A stretch of 64,000 nt of DNA from Peptostreptococcaceae bacterium (GCA_902363255.1 CABIZO010000004.1:310001-374000); one strand, 5' to 3'; shown: positions 16,685-26,122, numbered from the stretch's first letter. Program-made: numbers and translations. The notes: a model not told the origin generated them from the letters alone.

Positions 16685-18121
16685 TTAAGCTTCTTCACCA
16701 ACTAGCGAGAATGTTGTAGCTGCACTTATTTTAACATTCATAAGTTTTCCAAGTAAATTTTCCTCTGGATTTTTCACTGTAAAGTTAACAAGTTTATTTT
16801 GTCTAGTTCTTCCAGTGAATTTAGTTTCATCGGTTTTACTTTTTCCTTCTATTAATACTTCCACTGTTTGTCCTACATAAGCTGCATTTAACTCCGCAAG
16901 TATTTCATTTACTTTAGATAATACTCTATTAAATCTTTCATGTTTAATATCTTCTGGTATTTGGTCTTCCATTTTTGCTGCTGGAGTTCCTTCTCTTTTA
17001 GAATAAATGAATGTGAAAGCATTGTCGTATTTTACTTTTTCAACTACATCTATAGTATCAAGTAAATCTTCTTCCGTTTCTCCTGGGAATCCTATCATTA
17101 AGTCAGTTGAGAAAGCAATTCCTGGTATTTCAGCTTTAGCTTTTTCTATAATTCTTAAATAATCTTCTTTAGAGTAATGCCTGTTCATTTTCTTAAGAAG
17201 ACTTGTAGATCCACATTGTACTGGTAAGTGTAAGAATTCACATACTTTATCACAATCTCTCATGGCATATATAACTTCATCAGATATGTCTTTTGGATGT
17301 GAAGTCATAAATCTTATTCTTTCTAATCCTTCTACTTCATTTACCATTCTAAGTAACTGTGCAAATGTTATATTTTCTTCTAAAGTTTTTCCATAAGAAT
17401 CAACATTTTGACCAAGTAGAGTGATTTCTTTTGTACCGTTTGCAGCTAATTCTTTTATTTCATTTATTATATCTTGTGGGGTTCTTGATCTTTCTCTACC
17501 TCTAGTATATGGAACTATACAGTAAGTACAGAAGTTATTACATCCATACATTATATTTACAAAAGCTTTTAGTTCGAATTTTCTACTACTTCTAAGACCT
17601 TCTACTACTTCTCCATCCACATCCCAAACGTCAACTAATATAGAATCATTATCCATAGTTTTAGTTAAAAGTTCTGGGAATTTATATAAATTATGTGTAC
17701 CAAATACTAAGTCAACATGTTTGTATTTTGATTTGATTTCTTTTACAACATGTGGTTGTTGCATCATACATCCACATACAGCTATTTTTAAATCTGGATT
17801 TTTTCTTTTAGCTAATTTTAAATGTCCTAAGTTACCATAAACTTTAAGTTCAGCATTTTCTCTTACTGCACAAGTGTTGTATATTATTAAATCACAATCA
17901 TTTGTCATAAGTGTTGGTTCATAGCCCATCGCATCTAGCATTCCTGCTAAATTTTCCGAGTCATGTTCATTCATCTGACATCCGAAAGTTTGAATCATAT
18001 ATTTAGGTTTTCTTTTATTTATAGCAAAGTATCTATTATTTTTCTCAGCAACAGCTTCGATAAATCTATTTTGCTCTTCTATCTTTTCTACAGGAACTTG
18101 AACTTGTTTTCTTTTTCCCAT
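16685..18121 (-). CDS. miaB: tRNA 2-methylthio-N6-isopentenyladenosine synthase MiaB
   Basis: 478 residues. The N-terminal UPF0004 domain has QTFGCQMNEHDSE, YNTCAVRENAE and VCGCMMQQ with three Cys for the auxiliary iron-sulfur cluster. The radical SAM motif CNNFCTYC sits near residue 195, and a C-terminal TRAM domain (VGQTVEVLIEG, FTGRTRQNKLVNF) ends the protein. It adds a methylthio group at C2 of i6A37 made by MiaA. The ~65-residue N-terminal extension before the UPF0004 domain is common in Firmicutes. AGGAGG precedes the ATG. Confidence 0.95.
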   Translation of the reverse strand: MGKRKQVQVPVEKIEEQNRFIEAVAEKNNRYFAINKRKPKYMIQTFGCQMNEHDSENLAGMLDAMGYEPTLMTNDCDLIIYNTCAVRENAELKVYGNLGHLKLAKRKNPDLKIAVCGCMMQQPHVVKEIKSKYKHVDLVFGTHNLYKFPELLTKTMDNDSILVDVWDVDGEVVEGLRSSRKFELKAFVNIMYGCNNFCTYCIVPYTRGRERSRTPQDIINEIKELAANGTKEITLLGQNVDSYGKTLEENITFAQLLRMVNEVEGLERIRFMTSHPKDISDEVIYAMRDCDKVCEFLHLPVQCGSTSLLKKMNRHYSKEDYLRIIEKAKAEIPGIAFSTDLMIGFPGETEEDLLDTIDVVEKVKYDNAFTFIYSKREGTPAAKMEDQIPEDIKHERFNRVLSKVNEILAELNAAYVGQTVEVLIEGKSKTDETKFTGRTRQNKLVNFTVKNPEENLLGKLMNVKISAATTFSLVGEEA

Positions 18122-18186
18122 TTGTCTTCCTCCTTAGTAAGTAATGCAAATTCAATTATATCATAAATTTTATTAAAAATACTAGT

Positions 18187-18219
18187 AAAAAGCACCGGGA
18201 TATGAATCCTAGTGCTTTA
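18187..18219. terminator. Terminator hairpin
   Basis: AAAGCAC..GGGAT..AATCC..GTGCTTT forms a stem with a three-base loop, flanked by A/T runs on both sides. On the minus strand it follows the gene ending at 18307. Confidence 0.65.
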
Positions 18220-18306
18220 TTTATATTTTTTACCTATTTTACTATTTTTTAATCATTATGTAAATCAATTCTAAAATATTTATATAGAAGAATAAAATTA
18301 TCGTAT

Positions 18307-18768
18307 TTAGTTTTCTATAATTTTTATTTCTAACTCTCTACATACAATTCTGCAAATAGTTTCTGTGGCATGAGCAACTATACTAGTACACTTTTCTTTG
18401 TGACCATTATGTTCTCTATCAAGTCCCTCTGTTATTTTTCCACAACATTGATACTCTGCAAAATTCACAAAGGCATCACTAAATTCCTTTGTTAAATCAA
18501 AACATTTATTAATCTTAGGATCTCCTGGTTCACGTCTTCCAAAGAAATATCCAAGACACATGGTACCTCCAGCCAGTGCACCACATATACAATAAGCTCT
18601 ACCAAGTCCCCAAGGAAATCCAGATGACATAGCTATAACATCATCAGCTAAATCAAGATTGAAGTTTTTACGAATGGCATAAATAACAGATTCTGAACAA
18701 GCAAATCCATTATTAAATATATACCTAGCATCTTCAACAGTTTCTTTTACATTTATATTCTTTACCAT
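18307..18768 (-). CDS. C_GCAxxG_C_C family redox-type protein
   Basis: 153 residues. The family signature is visible: GFACSESVIYAI (first Cys), FPWGLGRAYCICGALAGG (Cys-x-x-GALxGG), LGYFFGR, and a later FAEYQCCG and HKEKCTSIV. This is the C_GCAxxG_C_C family of small cysteine-rich proteins, often annotated as possible redox or metal proteins without a proven reaction. AAAGGGGGCTAGTT precedes the ATG. It stands alone between miaB and the DUF421 gene. Confidence 0.75.
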   Translation of the reverse strand: MVKNINVKETVEDARYIFNNGFACSESVIYAIRKNFNLDLADDVIAMSSGFPWGLGRAYCICGALAGGTMCLGYFFGRREPGDPKINKCFDLTKEFSDAFVNFAEYQCCGKITEGLDREHNGHKEKCTSIVAHATETICRIVCRELEIKIIEN

Positions 18769-18875
18769 AACTAGCCCCCTTTTAAAACACAGTTTGTTCT
18801 ATCTATTTAAATTATACATAAAGGATGAAAATTTAGAAATAATAAATTATTATATTGTGAAAGGAGGTAGAAAAT

Positions 18876-19532
18876 ATGTTGGTAGTATTTATTAGAAGTA
18901 TAATACTATACATTGCCGTGTTGATTGGCTTAAGACTTATGGGCAAGGGTGAAATAGCTGAGATGAATTGTTTTGACTTAGTTATAACCTTATTAATAGC
19001 AGATGTTGCATCATCACCTATGGAAAATAACGATATCCCCTTAATTTATGGAATAGCAGCCGTAACTGGATTAGTTTTTATGCAAACATTAATTTCTATT
19101 CTTGGAATTAAAGCAAGGTTTATTAATAAAATAGTTTCAGGAAAGCCTTCAATTTTAATTAACAAAGGTAAAATAGATTACAAAGAACTAAAAAATGAAA
19201 AAATTACTATTGATGAGCTTTTAGAACAGCTTAGAGTTCAAGGATATTTTAATATAAAATATGTACAATATGCTTTGTTAGAAACAGATGGTAACTTAAG
19301 TGTTGTTCCAACAACAACATATAACACTACTCCAAGTAGAGAATATAATCATCTTCCCATCTCTCTAATTCAAGATGGTAAAATTATTAAAAATAATTTA
19401 AAACTTCTTAATGAAGATGAACAGTGGTTATTAAATATTCTAAAATCACATCACATAGATGATGTTAATGATGTGCTAATTTGTATATTAGATGAATATG
19501 ACAAAATATTTATTCAAAAAAAATATGAGTGA
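18876..19532 (+). CDS. DUF421 (YetF-type) membrane protein
   Basis: 218 residues. Three N-terminal membrane helices (residues ~2-75) are followed by a cytoplasmic DUF421 domain with GKPSILINKGKIDYKEL and LEQLRVQGYFNIKYVQYALLETDGNLSV, the hallmark of YetF/YkjA-type proteins (YrbG in spore formers). The biochemical role is not established; several paralogs occur in spore formers. AAAGGAGG precedes the ATG. The next gene (DUF4363) starts 12 bases after, a pairing seen in many Firmicutes. Confidence 0.8.
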   Translation: MLVVFIRSIILYIAVLIGLRLMGKGEIAEMNCFDLVITLLIADVASSPMENNDIPLIYGIAAVTGLVFMQTLISILGIKARFINKIVSGKPSILINKGKIDYKELKNEKITIDELLEQLRVQGYFNIKYVQYALLETDGNLSVVPTTTYNTTPSREYNHLPISLIQDGKIIKNNLKLLNEDEQWLLNILKSHHIDDVNDVLICILDEYDKIFIQKKYE

Positions 19533-19543
19533 GGAGTGTTGTT

Positions 19544-19924
19544 ATGAAATCTTCTTATTTTGTAATTCTATGGACCATAATTTTTATTATACTTGGGTTA
19601 GTTAACCATAATAAAATCAATGAATTTTCTTATACTTATATAGATAAACTAGATCTTGTCGAAGAAAATATAAAGGAAGATAAATGGGAACAAGCTTCTT
19701 ATAATTTAAGAGATATAAAAATGGAGTTAGAGACTGAAAAGAATATTTGGTATAAATTAATAAACCATGCTTATTTTAATGATATTTTTTCATCTTTAGA
19801 AATTCTTAATCAAGGCATATATTTAGAAGAAAAAATGATAAGTTTACAAGAAGTTGAAAAGGTAAAAACGGTTCTTGAGAATCTTATGGAGGATGAATGC
19901 TATAATTTTAATAGAATTTTTTAA
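19544..19924 (+). CDS. DUF4363 membrane-anchored protein
   Basis: About 126 residues from the ATG at 19544, with GAGGAG seven bases upstream; an in-frame GTG at 19529 lies inside the previous gene. One N-terminal membrane segment (SSYFVILWTIIFIILGLVN) is followed by a helical domain (KEDKWEQASYNLRDIKME) typical of DUF4363. It is cotranscribed with the DUF421 gene, so the two probably work together. Function unknown. Confidence 0.65.
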   Translation: MKSSYFVILWTIIFIILGLVNHNKINEFSYTYIDKLDLVEENIKEDKWEQASYNLRDIKMELETEKNIWYKLINHAYFNDIFSSLEILNQGIYLEEKMISLQEVEKVKTVLENLMEDECYNFNRIF

Positions 19925-19938
19925 AAGTTAAAATATAT

Positions 19939-20071
19939 ACACTACCTACAAAAAAAGCTTGCTTTTGAGCAACGGAGTTGCCTGAAGCGAATGCAAAGGC
20001 TACTCGTTGGCGAAATGAATGAAGCGTCCACGAAGTGGCTAAAGCGAAATGAATTTTTTTATAGGTAGTGT
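19939..20071. mobile_element. MITE-like structured element, 133 bp
   Basis: Perfect 10-bp terminal inverted repeats (ACACTACCTA and TAGGTAGTGT), extended inward by A-run and T-run, enclose a much more GC-rich core. The core holds small GAA- or GGA-loop hairpins (GCAAC-GGA-GTTGC; CCAC-GAA-GTGG) and repeats GCGAAATGAAT twice. It has no coding frame. The layout fits a miniature inverted-repeat element or a repeated structured RNA element. Only one copy is in this window. Confidence 0.5.
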
Positions 20072-20127
20072 TGTACCATCTTTTTATTTAAATAATATAT
20101 TCATATTATTTCCTACTGGGAATATAT

Positions 20128-21087
20128 TTATATTTCTATAGTACTATTATCTATATACTTACAATTATAATTAATTCTTCTCAAATCTTCCATTAATTTA
20201 AAAAGTGCTTGATCTTTCTTCTTAGCCTCTATCATCACGTCAAAATCTCTATTTATACTTTCTTTTGATAAATTTAAAAAACTTACGAAGTCATTAACAT
20301 CTATATAGTCAGCATGTTTTCTATCTAACTTACCTTCTCTCGGGCTTGAAAAATGAATTTTAGGTGGTAAATTTTCATTATTCCATGTATCAAAAATTCG
20401 CGGAAGTAACTCAATCAAATTGTCCTCATCATTTTTACAATTGTGATGATGAATATCTACAACCATTGGTACTTCAACCTCTTCACATATTTTAAGTACA
20501 TCTTTAGCTGTAAATACTTTGTCGTCGTTTTCTAGTATTAGCCTTTCTTTTATTCTATTTGGAAAAGTTTTATAATTTGAAATAAATCTTTGTATGCTAT
20601 CCTCTTTTCCTCCAGCTGAGCTTCCTATATGAATTACAAGCTTACCTTCTTTGTAATCCATAAAATCATATAAGTCCACTGCATGACTTAGATTTCTTAT
20701 CGTGTCTTTTACTACATTTTCTTTAATGCTATTTATTACATTAAATTGATCTGGATGAAAATCTACCCTCATATTAGATTCTTTGATTATTTTTCCTATT
20801 CTATTTAACTCTTTGCTAAAATACTTTGCATATTCCCATAATACTTCTGGGTGAGTGGATAAGGGTATTAATTTGGATGTTAATCTATAAAAATGAATAT
20901 TACTTTCTATATTGTATTTTAATATACTTTCTAAAGCATCTAAATTAGAAAAGGTAACTGTCTTTAGTTTCCTAAGTTTTTCCTCTTCATTTTTTAATTT
21001 ATTGTAAGTAGCAAAAGTTACTGTACTTGATGTAGTAACTTTTTTCAAGTTTAATGCGATTGCCACATAACCTAATCTTATTATCAT
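20128..21087 (-). CDS. uvsE: UV DNA damage endonuclease UvsE
   Basis: 319 residues, normal length. Starts MIIRLGYVAIAL, then the UvdE/UvsE TIM-barrel pattern: MRVDFHPDQFNVINS, KLVIHIGSSAGGKEDSI, LILENDDKVFTAKD, VPMVVDIHHHNC, HFSSPREGK, with the metal-binding His/Glu/Asp residues. The enzyme nicks 5' to UV photoproducts and other lesions, an alternative to UvrABC excision; it is common in spore formers. AAGGAGAAAATC precedes the ATG. Confidence 0.92.
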   Translation of the reverse strand: MIIRLGYVAIALNLKKVTTSSTVTFATYNKLKNEEEKLRKLKTVTFSNLDALESILKYNIESNIHFYRLTSKLIPLSTHPEVLWEYAKYFSKELNRIGKIIKESNMRVDFHPDQFNVINSIKENVVKDTIRNLSHAVDLYDFMDYKEGKLVIHIGSSAGGKEDSIQRFISNYKTFPNRIKERLILENDDKVFTAKDVLKICEEVEVPMVVDIHHHNCKNDEDNLIELLPRIFDTWNNENLPPKIHFSSPREGKLDRKHADYIDVNDFVSFLNLSKESINRDFDVMIEAKKKDQALFKLMEDLRRINYNCKYIDNSTIEI

Positions 21088-21275
21088 GATTTTCTCCTTA
21101 TAATTTTTTAATTTTATTTTTTCTTACATTACAAATAGTATTCTAAAATAATACTTGTTAATTTCTCCAATATTGTTATATTATTTTCTTTAATTTGAAT
21201 GAATTAGTTTATTATGATACAATTTTATTTAAAGTGTTAATAATACTTGTATATATTAAATTAGGAGTGAAATAT

Positions 21276-21656
21276 ATGGAACTGGAAAAAGATTATATCT
21301 TAAGAATGATTAAGGACTTAACAAAATCTATTGCTCATATAATACTTGGTAAAAGCGAAATAGAATATGAACTTCCAAAAAAAGATGAGTATTCTAGAGT
21401 TGATTTGCTATATGTAAAATTAATAGAACTTGTGAGTCAAGGTAATATAAATGATGCAGAAGATATGTTATTTGATGAGATTAATACTTCTGATATGAGA
21501 CAGTTTGAAATGGCTATGTCATTTTATTTATATCTTAATGATTTTGATGATGATTATTTGGAGAGAAATGATTACTCTCGAGATGAAATATCTGAAGGTA
21601 TAAAATCCATTTGTAAAGAATATGGTGTGTCTACTATGGTGGAATTTTTATTCTAG
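21276..21656 (+). CDS. DUF6483-type hypothetical protein
   Basis: 126 residues from the ATG at 21276, with TTAGGAGTGA upstream; a 27-codon upstream extension has no such site. The sequence (LEKDYILRMIKDLTKSIAHI, then helical acidic repeats ending YGVSTMVEFLF) resembles a small all-helical family known from clostridia (DUF6483 as I recall it). No catalytic motif. Function unknown. It is divergent from uvsE. Confidence 0.6.
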   Translation: MELEKDYILRMIKDLTKSIAHIILGKSEIEYELPKKDEYSRVDLLYVKLIELVSQGNINDAEDMLFDEINTSDMRQFEMAMSFYLYLNDFDDDYLERNDYSRDEISEGIKSICKEYGVSTMVEFLF

Positions 21657-21660
21657 ATAA

Positions 21661-21702
21661 AAAGCTGTGTTGATATTATTTTTTATATTAACATAGTTTT
21701 TT
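21661..21702 (+). terminator. Terminator after the DUF6483-type gene
   Basis: CTGTGTTGATAT pairs (one mismatch) with ATATTAACATAG, followed by six T on the plus strand, right after the stop at 21656. Confidence 0.7.
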
Positions 21703-21745
21703 CATTATCTTTAAATTTTAAATAAAAAACAATATTTGTAAATAA

Positions 21746-21785
21746 GAAAACTCCTTCACTATTTATAGTGAAAGAGTTTTTATTT
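21746..21785 (-). terminator. Terminator of the 175-aa gene
   Basis: AAAACTC..TTCACTA..TAGTGAA..GAGTTTT stem flanked by A and T runs. On the minus strand it follows the gene ending at 21801. Confidence 0.7.
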
Positions 21786-21800
21786 ATTATATTTAAAAAT

Positions 21801-22328
21801 TTATCTTAAATCTTGTAAATTATTTTCTATGCTCATACATCCTAAAATATTAGGAAGCGGAAGTTTCTTAGACTCTATTCCATGTCCAAAATCCTCCAAT
21901 GATTTTTCCATATCTTTATTATAAGTCTTCATTATTCCTTGCTCTAATTCATTTAAGTGAGTAAATAGATATTCTTTTACATCTTCAATACTTTTTAACT
22001 TATTTATTTCCTCCCCACGAAGAATATGTTTAAATATAACAAATCCTTCACCTCTAGAAGTCCATATAAATATATTAAAAGTTATAAAAGATTTTTCCAA
22101 GTATAAACCAGTACTAATAGAATTCATATGATTTATATCTTCATATAAGTGATGATTAAAATCAATAAATCCACTAGGAACTACTTCATAAGTTTTAATT
22201 TCATTATACTCAATATCACTTTTACTTAATCTTTCATGAAAATCAGAATAGTTTTCACTTTCTAGTAAAATTCCTGCTAATTTAGTAGCATTAGCAAATA
22301 TTTTTTCTTTATTTATAAATTTTGTCAT
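21801..22328 (-). CDS. Hypothetical protein
   Basis: 175 residues, no signal peptide or membrane segment, no family recognised. Central stretches with aromatic and hydrophobic beta-like pattern (GLYLEKSFITFNIFIWTSRG, EGFVIFKHILRGEE) are followed by an acidic helical region. AAAAGGAGAATAAG precedes the ATG and a terminator follows, so it is probably monocistronic. Confidence 0.55.
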   Translation of the reverse strand: MTKFINKEKIFANATKLAGILLESENYSDFHERLSKSDIEYNEIKTYEVVPSGFIDFNHHLYEDINHMNSISTGLYLEKSFITFNIFIWTSRGEGFVIFKHILRGEEINKLKSIEDVKEYLFTHLNELEQGIMKTYNKDMEKSLEDFGHGIESKKLPLPNILGCMSIENNLQDLR

Positions 22329-22353
22329 CTTATTCTCCTTTTGTTGTAATAAT

Positions 22354-22521
22354 CTATAGATATGTTACTACTTCTTCCAATGGCTTTCTTCTTGCTTTAA
22401 TAATTTCATATTCATCTTCTCTCAAATATTTTAACATATTATAAGCATCATTTTCATAGAAACTTAAATAAACTAAAATTATTATTGGTGCATTTTTGAA
22501 AAGAGTATGATAATAAGTCAT
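22354..22521 (-). CDS. Small hypothetical ORF downstream of the SDR gene
   Basis: A 55-residue frame (MTYYHTLFKNAPIIILVYLS, then a charged helix rich in Glu/Lys). It starts 33 bases after the SDR stop on the same strand. The ATG lacks a good ribosome binding site (AAAAAGA only), while a GGAGGCT site nearby serves an ATG that stops after four codons. Real expression is uncertain. It could also be a decayed gene start. Confidence 0.3.
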   Translation of the reverse strand: MTYYHTLFKNAPIIILVYLSFYENDAYNMLKYLREDEYEIIKARRKPLEEVVTYL

Positions 22522-22553
22522 TCTTTTTAAATTATTATCATAGCCTCCAAAAC

Positions 22554-23297
22554 TTAGTTAATTACAAACCCTCCATTGGAACTTAATACTTGACCTGTTA
22601 TAAAATCTCCTCCTTCATCAGCTAAAAATAAAGCACATCTAGCTATATCTATCGGTTTTCCAATCCTCATAAGAGGTGTTTCGTATTTTAACATTTCTAT
22701 AGTATCATCATCGACTTCATTTAACATATCTGTCTCAATAACACCAGGTGCTATAGCGTTTACTTGTATATTTGATGGACCTAGTTCTTTTGCAAGTGCT
22801 TTTGTCATTCCAATAAGCGCAGCCTTTGATGTAGAATAATGAACTTCATTTGCTGAACCTACTAGACCCCACATCGATGATATATTAATTATTTTACCAG
22901 ACTGTTCTGCCAACATATATTGTAAAGCTTTCTGTGTTACATAAAATACTGAATTTAAGTTCACATTCATAACTTCATGCCACTCATCGTAACATATATC
23001 TGTAAAAAGATTAAATCTACTAATTCCTGCATTATTGATTAGTACATCTATTTTTTCAAATTGTCCAATTGTATAGTTTACTAGGGAATTCGCCTCATGT
23101 ATATTTGAAATGTCAGCCTTAAATATTCTAACACTGCATCCCTCTTTTGTAAGTTCTTCAAGTAATTCCTGTGCATGATCATTTGACTTATTATAATTTA
23201 TAACCACATTATAATTATTCTTAGCAAACAATCTTGCCATCTCTCTTCCTATTCCTCTTGAAGATCCTGTAATTAATACTGTCTTTTTCCTACTCAT
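22554..23297 (-). CDS. SDR reductase, EF-P 5-aminopentanone reductase (YmfI) type
   Basis: 247 residues. Short-chain dehydrogenase motifs: TGSSRGIG cofactor loop, NNAGIS, catalytic Ser in NISSMWG and Tyr-x-x-x-Lys in HYSTSKAA, ending TGQVLSSNGGFVI. The NISSMWG and HYSTSKAALIGMTKALAKEL patterns resemble clostridial relatives of YmfI, the reductase that completes the 5-aminopentanol modification of elongation factor P, more than typical FabG. There is no fatty-acid gene context. It is cotranscribed with the upstream membrane protein. A FabG-like role remains possible. Confidence 0.7.
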   Translation of the reverse strand: MSRKKTVLITGSSRGIGREMARLFAKNNYNVVINYNKSNDHAQELLEELTKEGCSVRIFKADISNIHEANSLVNYTIGQFEKIDVLINNAGISRFNLFTDICYDEWHEVMNVNLNSVFYVTQKALQYMLAEQSGKIINISSMWGLVGSANEVHYSTSKAALIGMTKALAKELGPSNIQVNAIAPGVIETDMLNEVDDDTIEMLKYETPLMRIGKPIDIARCALFLADEGGDFITGQVLSSNGGFVIN

Positions 23298-23298
23298 T

Positions 23299-24036
23299 TT
23301 AAACCTCTTTTTTGCTAATATAATTTTTACTTTTTAAATGTTTCATTTTATTAAATCTACAATTATATTTACAATTTTTACATTGTAATTTTTTATTAGA
23401 CATAGGTGCAAATCTTTCAGGATGTTTTTTTATCATATACTCCCATTGTATAAAAACAAAGAAGGATAATGAAAATAAACTGTATGACCAAAAATTATTT
23501 ATTAGTAGTAAAGGTGTGCAAAACATAACATGATCCCAATTATATATTCTACATTCATTGCAACATTTACTTTTAAAAAATAATTTGTGAAAAGGGCACC
23601 ACATATTAACACAAAACATATCCGTCCAATAATAAATCATAAATACTAAAAATATATATGATGTACTTAAGTTATAATTGAAATAAATAATAAATAAAAC
23701 AGTATTTAAAACTATCCATGCTAAAAATACACTTATAGCATGTTTGTTATTATTCTTTATATATTTATCTAACTTTTTCTCATCATAGTTATCTGATGGT
23801 ATATAGTGTTTTAAAAATAACTTTCCATTATAAGAATGATTATTCGTGTAAGGAATTACTAAAAGTAATGTTTCTATCATTAAGTATAACCAAATTAAAT
23901 GATATATCTTTACTTTGTACATTATATTATAATTTAATATATTTATTATTTTATTTTTATCTATTATGAATAAAATAATAAATATTATCAGCAATATGCT
24001 TCGAAAAATAAATCTAATTTTTGATTCTTTTCCCAT
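23299..24036 (-). CDS. Cysteine-rich membrane protein of unknown function
   Basis: 245 residues with about six hydrophobic segments. Two cysteine clusters face the same side by the inside-positive pattern: a central CPFHKLFFKSKCCNECRIYNWDH and a C-terminal LQCKNCKYNCRFNKMK. These could bind a metal or an iron-sulfur cluster. No family recognised. The stop is one base before the SDR gene, with which it shares an operon. Confidence 0.6.
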   Translation of the reverse strand: MGKESKIRFIFRSILLIIFIILFIIDKNKIINILNYNIMYKVKIYHLIWLYLMIETLLLVIPYTNNHSYNGKLFLKHYIPSDNYDEKKLDKYIKNNNKHAISVFLAWIVLNTVLFIIYFNYNLSTSYIFLVFMIYYWTDMFCVNMWCPFHKLFFKSKCCNECRIYNWDHVMFCTPLLLINNFWSYSLFSLSFFVFIQWEYMIKKHPERFAPMSNKKLQCKNCKYNCRFNKMKHLKSKNYISKKEV

Positions 24037-24128
24037 AACTACCCCTCAAAATTCACTTATTTCTTTCATATACCCCTTATGTTATCAGCTTGTTATCACT
24101 TACCAATAAAAAATCCTATATTATAACT

Positions 24129-24737
24129 TTAGCATTTTAAACTATATATAACAAATTTTTCTTTATCATCTTTCTCATATAAATCTTTTAAGTATATTTC
24201 CTTATTTAAAATAAAAGGCGTTTTATAATCTAGAAAATCTAGGTATTCCACTGAAGGATAATACATAATTATGTCCATATCTCTCATATTATTTTCATAA
24301 GACTCTAATATATTATCAATGACTTTTGAAAAAATTTGAATTGAAAATGGATTAAAAAAATAAAATTTATTATCTAATTCTGAAATTTCATATTGTTGCG
24401 CTAGATTACACTCAAAATTTATTTTATCTTCTGATTTTCTATTTTTCTTTACATAATTAATTTTATTTATTAAAGCTTCTTCATAATACCTTTCATTAAT
24501 TTCCACACCTGTCACATAAGATTGAAAGTTATAATTTATATAAAAAATTAACCTTCCCATTCCACATCCAAAATCTACTATATGATCATCTTTGCTTAAA
24601 TTATAATTTTCAAACAATTCTTCTAATGCCACATACAAAGTAGGTTCATAAGGATGATTATGTGTCGATGTTTTATTCCAATTTTGGTTTCCTATCGTAT
24701 TTATGTTTAGCAATTTATCATAATATTTTTCTTTCAT
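24129..24737 (-). CDS. Class I SAM-dependent methyltransferase
   Basis: 202 residues. Motif I VDFGCGMGRLIFYI and the acidic end of strand 2 (TGVEINERYYEEALI) identify a Rossmann-fold methyltransferase; a FFNPFSIQIFSKVI motif follows where the NPPY-type motif usually lies. Substrate unknown. TAGGAGTAAAT precedes the ATG. It is a single-gene unit. Confidence 0.7.
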   Translation of the reverse strand: MKEKYYDKLLNINTIGNQNWNKTSTHNHPYEPTLYVALEELFENYNLSKDDHIVDFGCGMGRLIFYINYNFQSYVTGVEINERYYEEALINKINYVKKNRKSEDKINFECNLAQQYEISELDNKFYFFNPFSIQIFSKVIDNILESYENNMRDMDIIMYYPSVEYLDFLDYKTPFILNKEIYLKDLYEKDDKEKFVIYSLKC

Positions 24738-24840
24738 ATTTACTCCTATTTGTTAATTTATAAAGTACATATGCTAATGCATACTTTACTATATTATAAA
24801 TCTTACCACAAGAGCAAGTCCATAAAAATAATTAGCTAAA

Positions 24841-24891
24841 AAATAGAGGCTATCTTAAAAGTTTTATATTTAAGATAGCCCCTATTTTTAG
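24841..24891 (-). terminator. Terminator of the SH3-repeat gene
   Basis: GGCTATCTTAAA (24848-24859) pairs perfectly with TTTAAGATAGCC (24869-24880), flanked by A and T runs. Confidence 0.75.
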
Positions 24892-24920
24892 ATCGCAAAA
24901 ATAAATTCACACATATTTTT

Positions 24921-26122
24921 TTAATTTTCTATCACAATTATAGTACTTGAACCTGTATATTTATGAATCCCTATAGTCCTTCCATCAACATATAGTCTTC
25001 TATAATTATCTCTCATTCCATTTGTTGTAGCAAGCTCTTTGATCACATCATAAACCTCATCACTTTTAGTTGGTAATAATAAATTTAAACATTGTTTTAA
25101 TGGCTTTCTAGATCCCTCAGTAAACTCTATTATTTCAACATAAAAGCCTTTCTTATCTGTTTGTAAGAAAGTATCAAATATATTATATTTATCTGCTAAA
25201 TGTTCATTTCTAAATCCATAATTATATCCTAATACTTCATACCCATCAAAGCTTTCATATCCTAAATCAATCATTTTATCATCCATTTTACTAAATGATA
25301 GTCCAGTTGACGATCCATTTGTAATAGTTATGTATTTAGAATTAACATATCCTACTTTACCATTGTATTTAATTTTACACCAAGTATTTGATTTAATTTT
25401 ATCTAAACTAGGTGATACAGGTACATATAGATAATTTTTAAGTTCATACCATCCTTCTTTCCATTTAAAATACCTCTGACTAGTTTTATAAATTATTTCA
25501 ACTTTATCTTTCGATTTTAATTTTGTTACTATTTTATATGAAGTAGATGGTCCTGTTCTCATGTTTACAGATCCAGTTATTGTTCCATTTTTATTATCTG
25601 ATGATATTGTTGAAATTTTTAAATATTTGCTACTTATATAACCTGTATTTGTACCATATTTAATTTGATACCAACTATTATTTACTTTTTTTAATACTTC
25701 TACTTGTATATTCTTATTTAGATTTTTTATTACTTTGTAAGATGTAGATGCTCCACTTCTCATGTTTACTGTTCCTGTTGTTGTTCCCAATTGACCTGCA
25801 ACTTTTAAGTATTTACTACTTATATAACCTGAGCTTGTACCATATTTAATTTGATACCAACTATTATTTACTTTTTTTAATACTTCTACTTGTGCATTTT
25901 TATTTAGCTTTTTATTACCTTATAAGATGTGGATGCTCCACTTCTCATGTTTACTGTTCCTGTTGTTGTTCCTAGTTGTCTGTTTGTTTCAATAGCACTT
26001 TTTTCTTCTACTAAACTATTACTTACTTCTTGTGCATAGCTATTAAACAGATTTAGTTGCATTGTCGCTATACAAATCATTAAAAGTAGACCTAGTGATT
26101 TAGTAATAATTTTATTTTTCAT
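24921..26122 (-). pseudogene. Secreted SH3-repeat protein, frameshifted in repeat 1
   Basis: The frame starting at 26122 gives a signal peptide (KNKIITKSLGLLLMICIA) and the start of an SH3 domain, then stops at about 25904. The rest continues in another frame to 24921. Comparing DNA of repeat 1 with repeat 2 shows that repeat 1 has lost one base in the A-run before CTAAATAAA, so restoring one A rejoins the frames. Intact order would be: signal peptide, three SH3b repeats (each TGTVNMRSG or TGSVNMRTG ... GYISSKYL or GYVNSKYI), then a ~115-residue C-terminal domain of unknown type. Repeats 1 and 2 are almost identical, pointing to recent duplication. SH3b domains usually bind cell wall. A run of nine G precedes the start codon. 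Confidence 0.75.
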
